Assembly: GCA_004298625.1 (NCBI GenBank)
Contig: SCSY01000158.1
Span: 1 to 8,426, forward strand
Direction of reading: 5' to 3'
DNA length: 8,426 nucleotides
From: Nitrospirota bacterium
GTDB taxonomy: Bacteria > Nitrospirota > Thermodesulfovibrionia > Thermodesulfovibrionales > UBA1546
The position numbers and the translations under genes were made by a program. Below are positions 1 through 5,527 of the stretch, piece after piece. The notes below the pieces were generated by a model. It saw only the letters and a list, made by a program, of their open reading frames with translations. It was not told where the DNA came from and searched no databases. Each line of letters begins with the position of its first letter. The stretch's first letter is position 1.

Positions 1-1092
1 GCCCTCAAACAGGGGGCCTATGATTTTTTCACGAAACCCGTTGATATAGAAATTGTAAGAACGGTCATAAGCAGGGCGATTGAAAAATACGAACTTCAGA
101 AAGAGATCCAGGCCCTGAAGACAGAGAGTCTTGAGAAAAACCTTAAGGATGAAATCATAGCTGAAAGCGAGGAGATGAGACAGGTCCTCGAACTTTCAAA
201 AAAGGTTGCAGGAACAGACGTAACGGTGCTGGTGACAGGTGAAAGCGGTTCGGGCAAGGAGCTTATTGCAAAGACCATACACAGGCTCAGCGACAGGAGA
301 GAAAAACCGTTTGTGAGCGTGAATTGTGCGGCGATCCCCGAAACATTGCTTGAGTCGGAACTCTTCGGGTTTGAAAAAGGCGCATTTACAGGCGCAACCA
401 GACAGCATACCGGAAAATTTGAAAGGGCGTCCGGGGGCAGCATTTTCCTCGATGAGATTGGAGACCTTTCATTAGGGTTGCAGGCAAAGCTTTTAAGGGT
501 TTTGCAGGAGAAGGAGATAGAGCGCCTTGGCGGAGCCAGGGCGATAAAGGTTGATATGAGGCTTATATCAGCCACAAATAAAGACCTCGACGCCTCTGTT
601 TCATCGGGCTTATTCAGGGAAGATCTCCTGTACAGGGTGAGGGTCTTCGAGATTAAGGTTCCTCCTCTGAGAAACAGAAAAAACGATATCCCTCTCCTTG
701 CGGATTATTTTCTTAAAAAATACAGCGGCGCACTCGGGAAAAAAATTAACGGCATTGCCGCAGATGCAATAAGATTTTTCCTGAATTATAACTGGCCGGG
801 GAACGTGAGGGAGTTGGAGAATCTTATTCAGAGAGCTATAATCCTTGAGGCCGGCAATATAATCACAGGGGAAACAGTTACAGAGCTTACATACGGGGGC
901 AGAGCTGAGGTCAGGGCTGGAGAAATAACTGCAAAAGGCAGGATAGAGGCAATAAAGTCGGAAGAAGAGAAGAAACTGATAATAGACGCCCTCACAGAGA
1001 CAAGATGGAAAAGAGCAGAGGCGGCGGCCCGTCTTGGAATCAGCAGGAAAAGCCTTTTTAACAAGATGAAGAAATACGGGTTGCATGATTAG
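1..1092 (+). CDS. Sigma-54-dependent response regulator, NtrC family (5' partial)
   Basis: Cytoplasmic enhancer-binding activator that remodels sigma-54 RNA polymerase by ATP hydrolysis. The reading frame is open from base 1, so the start lies upstream of the window. Residues here count from base 1. Residues 1-45 are the end of a receiver domain, with the conserved Lys-Pro at 12-13 (GAYDFFTKP). The AAA+ domain follows: Walker A GESGSGKE at 80-87, the sigma-54 contact loop GAFTGA at 127-132, Walker B with Asp151-Glu152, and arginine-finger candidates Arg206 and Arg211. A Fis-type helix-turn-helix fills about 330-363 (RAEAAARLGISRKSLFNKMK). No key residue of the visible part is missing. The cognate kinase is not in the window and may lie upstream. 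The next gene starts nine bases after the stop, suggesting co-transcription. I found no convincing sigma-54 promoter in the window, so its targets are unknown. Confidence 0.95.
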   Translation, partial: ALKQGAYDFFTKPVDIEIVRTVISRAIEKYELQKEIQALKTESLEKNLKDEIIAESEEMRQVLELSKKVAGTDVTVLVTGESGSGKELIAKTIHRLSDRREKPFVSVNCAAIPETLLESELFGFEKGAFTGATRQHTGKFERASGGSIFLDEIGDLSLGLQAKLLRVLQEKEIERLGGARAIKVDMRLISATNKDLDASVSSGLFREDLLYRVRVFEIKVPPLRNRKNDIPLLADYFLKKYSGALGKKINGIAADAIRFFLNYNWPGNVRELENLIQRAIILEAGNIITGETVTELTYGGRAEVRAGEITAKGRIEAIKSEEEKKLIIDALTETRWKRAEAAARLGISRKSLFNKMKKYGLHD

Positions 1093-1101
1093 GCGGAAAC
1101 T

Positions 1102-2085
1102 TTGAGGTTTTTTGATTCATACATCGGCATGTTTATCGTCCAATCGTTCCTGCATTCATTTGTTGCCCTCGTAATCATTGAAATTGCATTTTATTCATGG
1201 GAAATCAGGGACCATCTTGCAAGATTCAGATACAGGCTTCTGGTGTTAACCCTCCCGATATTTATCTTTCCTGTTTATCAGCTCATAAACCCTGACAGGG
1301 GCTCGATGTATTTCAGGGAGAATACCGCGCTCTTTAATTTTAACAAATGGCTGGCAATAAGGATGTGGGATATAATCCCGCTCTATGCATTATTTTTTGC
1401 GCTGCTTTCAGGGACCGCGCTCATTTTTTTTCTGCAGGAGATATTGCCTATTATAAGAGAAAGACTTCCGAAACCGAATCGCCGGCCCTATTTGATCCCG
1501 CAGAGGGACATAAACGGGATGCTTGAAGATCTTTGCAAAAAATTGGGCGCTGCAAAACCGGCTGTCAGGGTTTTGGATGAATCATATCCGATATTGTTTA
1601 CAGCAGGCGTAAAAAACCATGCTATAATCCTGTCAAAGGCGCTTCTGGAAAAGTTTACAGACAACCAGATGGAAGGAGCGCTGGCTCATGAGCTCGTCCA
1701 TATTATAAGAGGCAGCGGCATTAAGACACAGATTATATATATATTGAGGATGCTGATGTTTTACAATCCTGTAAGCCTAATAGAGTTCCGGAGGCTTGTT
1801 CAGGATGATGAATTTATTTGCGACGGCATAACCGTTTCTCTCACAAAAAAACCCGACGCCCTTGCCTCTGCAATAAGCGCTTTTCACTCTCATCCGAAAG
1901 AGGATAAGGCAGCGAGGTTGTCAGGCGTGAAGGAGACCATAGAAAGCCATAGTCATAATTTACTCCTGAAAGAAAGGGTCCTCAGGATACAGGAAAGAGG
2001 GGTTGCAGAGAGTCCGGAATTCGGTTGGGTGAAATTTATTTTAACAACGCTTATAATTCTTAAAATTAATTATATGGTGGTCTAA
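1102..2085 (+). CDS. M56 (BlaR1-like) integral membrane zinc metallopeptidase
   Basis: Predicted membrane zinc protease of 327 residues. Hydrophobic helices lie at about 8-30, 44-62 and 90-113, with a last one at about 307-327. The catalytic motif HELVH is at residues 196-200. The third ligand is probably Glu237 in DDEFICDG, with Asp241 after it. The stretch from YNPV to EFICD resembles the BlaR1/MecR1 peptidase segment (NPL...E.ACD), so I prefer M56 to the related M48 family. The start is TTG at 1102: an in-frame stop at 1090-1092 leaves little room, AGGCGG at 1091-1096 is a fair ribosome site, and the first in-frame ATG (1129) would cut into the first helix. There is no BlaR1-type beta-lactam sensor domain after the peptidase part, so antibiotic sensing is not indicated. 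It is packed between a sigma-54 activator and a DUF4367-like membrane protein two bases downstream. Regulated proteolysis of a membrane-bound partner is a reasonable inference, but the substrate is unknown. Confidence 0.85.
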   Translation: MRFFDSYIGMFIVQSFLHSFVALVIIEIAFYSWEIRDHLARFRYRLLVLTLPIFIFPVYQLINPDRGSMYFRENTALFNFNKWLAIRMWDIIPLYALFFALLSGTALIFFLQEILPIIRERLPKPNRRPYLIPQRDINGMLEDLCKKLGAAKPAVRVLDESYPILFTAGVKNHAIILSKALLEKFTDNQMEGALAHELVHIIRGSGIKTQIIYILRMLMFYNPVSLIEFRRLVQDDEFICDGITVSLTKKPDALASAISAFHSHPKEDKAARLSGVKETIESHSHNLLLKERVLRIQERGVAESPEFGWVKFILTTLIILKINYMVV

Positions 2086-2087
2086 AA

Positions 2088-2639
2088 ATGCATATCAGGA
2101 TAACACAACAACTTAAAATGGTATTTTCCTTTGCCCTTCTGATAACCCTGTTGGTCGTGGTCCTGGAACTGATAAACTGGGCGCCGTCCGTAATCGAGAC
2201 TGAGAGTTTAAGGAAATACAAGACCATTGAATTGGTTAAAAGAAAGCTTCATATCGAAAGGGTTTACATTCCTGCTTATCTTCCGGAGGACTTGAATCTC
2301 AAATGGCCTCCGTCAGAGATATATGCCCAGAAAAAACCGTTTGTAATGGTAATAACGCATTTCCAGCAGCGTGATTCAAGGGAGCCCGGCCTTATTGTTC
2401 ATCAGGTAGACGCAAAGGCTGATTATCGTCCTGAATCTAAAATAAAATTCAGGGTTAAAAGGGAAAGCAAGATACTGATTAAAGACAGGGAGGGAATGCT
2501 TGTCACGGCAATATGTGAAGATGAGACCCCGTGCAATCAGGTGTCATGGCGGGAAGGAAACTTTATGCTTACGGTGATTGGAAAGAACTCTCAGAGGGAT
2601 ATAATAAGAATAGCGCGCAGCATGATTCCCGACTCTTAG
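2088..2639 (+). CDS. Single-pass membrane protein with DUF4367-like extracytoplasmic domain
   Basis: A 183-residue protein with a short cytoplasmic start, one membrane helix at about 11-29, and a soluble domain outside the membrane. The soluble part begins with VYIPAYLPEDL followed by WPPSEIY. It ends with a pattern (VTAICEDE..NQVSWREGNFMLTVIG, then RDIIRIARSM) that resembles the DUF4367 fold found at the C-termini of some anti-sigma and sporulation-linked proteins. This assignment is by eye and moderate in certainty. It has no anti-sigma zinc-binding motif at its N-terminus. It starts two bases after the M56 peptidase stop, with only GGTGG at 2076-2080 as a ribosome site, so translation is probably coupled. 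It could be the substrate or regulator of that peptidase, or an envelope-stress sensor; no enzymatic motif is visible. Confidence 0.7.
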   Translation: MHIRITQQLKMVFSFALLITLLVVVLELINWAPSVIETESLRKYKTIELVKRKLHIERVYIPAYLPEDLNLKWPPSEIYAQKKPFVMVITHFQQRDSREPGLIVHQVDAKADYRPESKIKFRVKRESKILIKDREGMLVTAICEDETPCNQVSWREGNFMLTVIGKNSQRDIIRIARSMIPDS

Positions 2640-2738
2640 TCGTGATTTACTTAATTTGCGCTATGTTAGGGTTTTTGCCGCAGCATATAGGATAAATTTA
2701 CCCATTAAAATAGGAAGTTCTTCCAATTGTATGTATTC

Positions 2739-2770
2739 TGCTTTCCTGATAACCTACAATCAAGAAAGCA
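2739..2770 (+). promoter_or_regulatory. Leader hairpin before a strong ribosome-binding sequence
   Basis: TGCTTTC (2739-2745) pairs perfectly with GAAAGCA (2764-2770). After one C/A mismatch, TGAT (2747-2750) pairs with ATCA (2759-2762), leaving an eight-base loop. The hairpin ends exactly where AAAAGGAGGTGA begins. No T-run follows, so it is not an intrinsic terminator. A role in leader folding or ribosome access is inference. Confidence 0.4.
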
Positions 2771-2834
2771 AAAGGAGGTGAGACAAAAGAGGTTTCAGGC
2801 AGGGTTGGATGAAAGGCAGTTACAAAAAATGAGG

Positions 2835-2842
2835 AAGGAGGG
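2835..2842 (+). promoter_or_regulatory. Ribosome-binding site choosing ATG 2850
   Basis: AAGGAGGG lies seven bases before ATG 2850, close to ideal spacing. It is the main reason for choosing this start over the in-frame ATG at 2829 (which precedes the site) and the more distant TTG at 2727. Confidence 0.65.
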
Positions 2843-2849
2843 ACTTAAA

Positions 2850-3242
2850 ATGTTAAAGCTAAGACACATAGGCGGAGAAAGAGTAAAGGGAGGGAATTAT
2901 TGGAACTTCTCAACAGGCGAACGCATAACCGTTGAAACAGGCGGGATTCTCCCTGGAAACAGTTCGATAACATATTACAAGGCTCATCCTATTGTTATAT
3001 TGCTGGCAGGTCCGGCCCTTGGTCTTGTCTATGCCGCATTTCTGCCGTTCATAGGGATTGCAGTATTGCTGAAGGTTGTAATGACGAAGCTGTTCGGAGG
3101 CGTTATCGAAGGGGTATCAAAGCTTGCGGTATTTAACTGGAGACCTTCCGAGGCATACCTTGCCGGTAAAAGGCATAAAAAGGATGCAAAAGATAAGGAA
3201 GCAAAGAATGGTGCGGATAAAGGCACAGGAGACAGTGAATGA
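2850..3242 (+). CDS. Small membrane protein of the cytochrome module, unrecognised
   Basis: I do not recognise a named family. From ATG 2850 the product has 130 residues. Residues 1-43 are soluble, rich in Gly and aromatics (GGERVKGGNYWNFSTGER). Residues 46-78 are strongly hydrophobic, long enough for one extended helix or a short pair with a turn at LPF. A middle segment ends at NWRPSEAYLAGK, and a lysine/aspartate-rich tail covers 108-130. There is no haem motif, cysteine or signal-peptide cleavage site. The gene lies directly before the multihaem cytochrome and cytochrome b, which suggests an accessory or anchoring subunit, or an assembly factor, for that electron-transfer complex. The frame remains open upstream to a TTG at 2727 (171 residues). 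The extra N-terminus is lysine/arginine-rich and looks non-native, and the ribosome site at 2835-2842 favours the shorter form. Confidence 0.7.
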   Translation: MLKLRHIGGERVKGGNYWNFSTGERITVETGGILPGNSSITYYKAHPIVILLAGPALGLVYAAFLPFIGIAVLLKVVMTKLFGGVIEGVSKLAVFNWRPSEAYLAGKRHKKDAKDKEAKNGADKGTGDSE

Positions 3243-3251
3243 ATTCAGAAC

Positions 3252-3286
3252 GAGGGGGTTTTGACGCCTTATTCCAAAACCCCCTC
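3252..3286 (+). repeat. Perfect 12-bp inverted repeat / mRNA hairpin
   Basis: GAGGGGGTTTTG (3252-3263) and CAAAACCCCCTC (3275-3286) are exact reverse complements around an 11-base loop. It starts ten bases after the stop of the small membrane gene and ends 32 bases before the cytochrome ATG. What follows (AGTATTTGGTC) is not a T-run, so it is a poor canonical terminator. It may be a partial terminator, an RNA-stability element or a processing site that tunes the ratio of the membrane protein to the cytochrome. The right arm (CCCTC, 3282-3286) could also pair with GAGGG of the cytochrome ribosome site (3310-3314). Confidence 0.7.
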
Positions 3287-3307
3287 AGTATTTGGTCTAC
3301 GACCTGT

Positions 3308-3314
3308 AGGAGGG
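3308..3314 (+). promoter_or_regulatory. Ribosome-binding site of the multihaem cytochrome
   Basis: AGGAGGG ends four bases before ATG 3319 and fixes this start, which also begins a clear signal peptide. The short inverted repeats GGTC-TAC-GACC (3294-3304) and CTAC-GACCT-GTAG (3297-3309) adjoin or overlap it. Confidence 0.7.
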
Positions 3315-3318
3315 TTAT

Positions 3319-4713
3319 ATGCTATTTAGCTATATTTTAGGGATAATCTTACTTGTTCTTGCAGCATTTCCTTTAAATAGTTTGTCGGCAGAAAGCAGTA
3401 TATCGGCATCGGATCAAGCCTGCATGATGTGCCATAGCCAGGAACAGGACCTGACCTTTGACGGTGGAGAAAAATTATCTCTTAAAGTCAATATCGAAGA
3501 TCTCGGCAGATCTGTTCACAGGATAATAAGCTGCTCCGACTGCCACGGTTTTACGGCAGACCAGCATCCCAAAAGGACCTTTAAAAACCGCCGGCAATAC
3601 ACTGCATATTCAGCAAAGGTGTGCACACAATGTCATGTTTCACATAAAACCAAAATCCATGAAAAATTATTAAGCCAATCGCCGAAAGGAACTGTTTGTT
3701 CAGACTGCCACGGGTCTCATTCCATTCAGCGCGCGCGTGAACTGTCAAAGGGCAACCATTATTGCCTTAACTGCCATCAGCGTGAATTAAGCATAACATT
3801 CAAGACTGGAGAGAAACAGTCAATTCATATAAACGAGGCGATTCTCAACATCTCAGTCCACAAGAATCTGAGCTGCACCGACTGCCATTTCGGCTTTTCA
3901 TCGGAAGAGCATCCCCTCAGGGCCTTCAGGAGCAAACGGGATTATTCTATCGCTATGTCTGAGAGCTGCAGGAGATGTCATTTCGACAAGTATTCGAGGA
4001 CACTGGAAGGCATACATTATAATCTGCTGACACACGGCAATCTGAATGCGCCGGTCTGCACGGACTGTCACGGCGCTCATTCGGTTTATTCGGGCAGAAA
4101 GGAAAAACTTGCCAATGCAAAAAAATGCGAACGGTGTCATCCCGAGGTGTATAAGACCTATACGCAGAGCGTCCATGGAGGCGCGCTGATATTAGAGCAT
4201 AATGAGGATGTCCCTATATGTTCGGACTGCCACAAGGCCCATGATATGACCGACCCAAGGACCACGGATTTCCGTAATGCAGTGCCGCAGATGTGCGGCA
4301 ACTGTCATGCGGACAAGGATTTAATGGCGAAATACGGGCTTTCAACAGCAGTTGTAGAGACATATCTCCAGGACTTTCACGGGGTTACCTTAAAGTTCTA
4401 TAAGCAGCAGGGGAAATCCGTAAAGCCGATAGCTGTCTGCATAGACTGTCACGGCATACACGATATAACAAAGGTTAATGCGCCGAATGCGCCCATGATA
4501 AAGGCAAACCTTGTAAAGCGGTGTCAAAAATGTCATAAGGATGCTACGGCTAATTTTCCTGACAGTTGGGTTTCTCATTACAAGCCCAGCCTTAAAAAGG
4601 CGCCCCTGGTCTATATGGTCAATTTTGGATACAGGATATTTATTCCGTTCATGATTATCGGGCTCATACTGCAAATTATTTTGCATGTATGGCGTTATGC
4701 CGTTAACAGGTAA
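3319..4713 (+). CDS. 13-haem c-type cytochrome, exported and C-terminally membrane-anchored
   Basis: Predicted periplasmic electron carrier of 464 residues. An N-terminal hydrophobic stretch (about 2-24, ending LSA) is a signal peptide or signal anchor. Thirteen CXXCH haem-attachment motifs start at residues 35, 72, 102, 127, 149, 186, 217, 247, 270, 301, 326, 374 and 402. A helix at about 434-457 near the C-terminus probably anchors it in the inner membrane. Haems 1-4 and 5-8 form two copies of one module: motif spacings are 37-30-25 and 37-31-30, and the linkers resemble each other (FDGGEKLSLKVN with FKTGEKQSIHIN; EDLGRSVHRIISCSDCH with LNISVHKNLSCTDCH). The last five haems are arranged differently. 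It is followed 20 bases later by a cytochrome b, so it most likely accepts electrons from a quinol-oxidising b subunit, comparable to Geobacter Cbc systems. The exact partner and terminal acceptor are not shown. Confidence 0.93.
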   Translation: MLFSYILGIILLVLAAFPLNSLSAESSISASDQACMMCHSQEQDLTFDGGEKLSLKVNIEDLGRSVHRIISCSDCHGFTADQHPKRTFKNRRQYTAYSAKVCTQCHVSHKTKIHEKLLSQSPKGTVCSDCHGSHSIQRARELSKGNHYCLNCHQRELSITFKTGEKQSIHINEAILNISVHKNLSCTDCHFGFSSEEHPLRAFRSKRDYSIAMSESCRRCHFDKYSRTLEGIHYNLLTHGNLNAPVCTDCHGAHSVYSGRKEKLANAKKCERCHPEVYKTYTQSVHGGALILEHNEDVPICSDCHKAHDMTDPRTTDFRNAVPQMCGNCHADKDLMAKYGLSTAVVETYLQDFHGVTLKFYKQQGKSVKPIAVCIDCHGIHDITKVNAPNAPMIKANLVKRCQKCHKDATANFPDSWVSHYKPSLKKAPLVYMVNFGYRIFIPFMIIGLILQIILHVWRYAVNR

Positions 4714-4733
4714 AGATAAGGAGGAATTAAAAA

Positions 4734-5465
4734 ATGAAAAAATTCGGCGATGAATATATCAGGAGATTCGGTCTGTCCAGGATAATAGAGCACTGGCTTA
4801 ATGCCGCAGTGTTTGCAGTTCTGGTATTAACAGGTCTGTCCCAGAAATTCCATGACTACAGCGTTTCACAGTGGATAGTTATGACCCTTGGCGGCATTGA
4901 TGTTACAAGGCTTATCCATAGATATACAGGGATACTCTTTGCAGGGCTGACAATCCCGCATATCCTGGCGGCGTCATTTGGATTTTTGTTCCTGAAATGG
5001 CAGCCGTCAATAATTATACATAAAAACGATTTCAGAGACGCCATAGTCAACATAAAATATTACCTCGGTCTGGAAGAACATCCGGCAAGATGCGACAGAT
5101 ACGATTACAAGCAGAAATTCGAATACTGGGGCGTTGTTGTGGGCGGCCTTCTGATGATAGCCACAGGGGCCATACTCTGGATGCCTGCTTTTACGGCGAG
5201 GTTTTTGCCGGGTGAATTTATCCCGGCTGCAAAGGCCCTCCATACAAACGAGGCCTTGCTGGCATTCCTTGTTATTGTTATCTGGCACATATACAATTCA
5301 GTGTTCAGTCCCGAGGTATTCCCGATAGACACGGTGATGTTTACAGGCAAAATTTCAAAAGAGCGCATGATGCATGAACACCCTTTGGAATATGAAAGGC
5401 TGTTCGGCGTATCCCTTGAAGGTTCAAAGGCTGAGAAAACATCCGAAGAAGAGATGATGACTTGA
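4734..5465 (+). CDS. Di-haem cytochrome b subunit (FdnI/cytochrome b561 type)
   Basis: A 243-residue integral membrane protein with four main helices, at about 20-38, 60-86, 130-152 and 172-192. Histidines at 20 (IIEHWLN), 62 (LIHRYTG), 170 (ALHTNEA) and 185 (IWHIYNS) match the haem-ligand pattern of formate-dehydrogenase gamma subunits, which would pair 20 with 185 and 62 with 170. His76 is an extra histidine in helix two. The segment KQKFEYWGVVVGGLLMIATG resembles the helix-three region of that family. Such subunits exchange electrons with the quinone pool. Here the neighbour is a 13-haem cytochrome and no molybdopterin dehydrogenase is present, so quinol oxidation feeding the cytochrome is the likely role. 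AAGGAGG at 4718-4724 is a strong ribosome site ten bases before ATG. The C-terminal tail is charged and cytoplasmic. Confidence 0.9.
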   Translation: MKKFGDEYIRRFGLSRIIEHWLNAAVFAVLVLTGLSQKFHDYSVSQWIVMTLGGIDVTRLIHRYTGILFAGLTIPHILAASFGFLFLKWQPSIIIHKNDFRDAIVNIKYYLGLEEHPARCDRYDYKQKFEYWGVVVGGLLMIATGAILWMPAFTARFLPGEFIPAAKALHTNEALLAFLVIVIWHIYNSVFSPEVFPIDTVMFTGKISKERMMHEHPLEYERLFGVSLEGSKAEKTSEEEMMT

Positions 5466-5491
5466 CAGACTGCGGCATTAATAGTTATGGT
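5462..5491 (+). promoter_or_regulatory. Possible sigma-70 promoter for the kinase operon
   Basis: TTGACA at 5462-5467 is a perfect -35 match and overlaps the stop codon of the cytochrome b gene. TATGGT at 5486-5491, after an 18-base spacer, matches four of six -10 positions. Transcription would begin near 5498, about 30 bases before the kinase ATG. Such single sites occur by chance, so this remains tentative. Confidence 0.35.
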
Positions 5492-5524
5492 TAGACAATA
5501 TCCATACATAAACCCATGCTAACC
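5489..5524. repeat. Inverted repeat GGTTAG/CTAACC before the kinase start
   Basis: GGTTAG (5489-5494) and CTAACC (5519-5524) are exact reverse complements separated by 24 bases, with half-site centres about 30 bp apart, roughly three helical turns. The second half lies four bases before the kinase ATG. It could be a protein-binding site or a weak RNA stem near the start codon. Six-base arms can arise by chance. Confidence 0.3.
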
Positions 5525-5527
5525 TAA

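Larger units (their letters stand above)
2640..2849 (+). other. Intergenic leader ahead of the cytochrome module
   Basis: This 210-base stretch probably contains the promoter and untranslated leader of the membrane-cytochrome operon. I see an inverted repeat GGAAG-TT-CTTCC at 2713-2724, a hairpin at 2739-2770, and a near-perfect Shine-Dalgarno sequence at 2770-2780 that has no start codon at a usual distance. A second strong ribosome site sits at 2835-2842 just before the chosen start. No convincing -35/-10 pair or sigma-54 site was found. An open frame runs through the second half from a TTG at 2727, but its sequence does not look like part of a folded protein. Confidence 0.5.

Noticed and set aside
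1102..2085. Beta-lactam sensor BlaR1/MecR1
   Set aside because: The peptidase part is similar, but there is no penicillin-binding sensor domain after it and no BlaI-type repressor gene nearby.
2660..2720. Sigma-54 promoter before the cytochrome module
   Set aside because: No GG and GC pair with the required 10-base spacing was found here or in the other intergenic gaps.
2727..2849. TTG-initiated N-terminal extension of the small membrane protein
   Set aside because: It lacks a ribosome site, overlaps the leader hairpin and reads as basic, low-quality protein sequence. ATG 2850 has a strong ribosome site at good spacing.
3252..3300. Hairpin read as a standard intrinsic terminator
   Set aside because: There is no T-run after the stem on either strand, and the genes on both sides look functionally linked.
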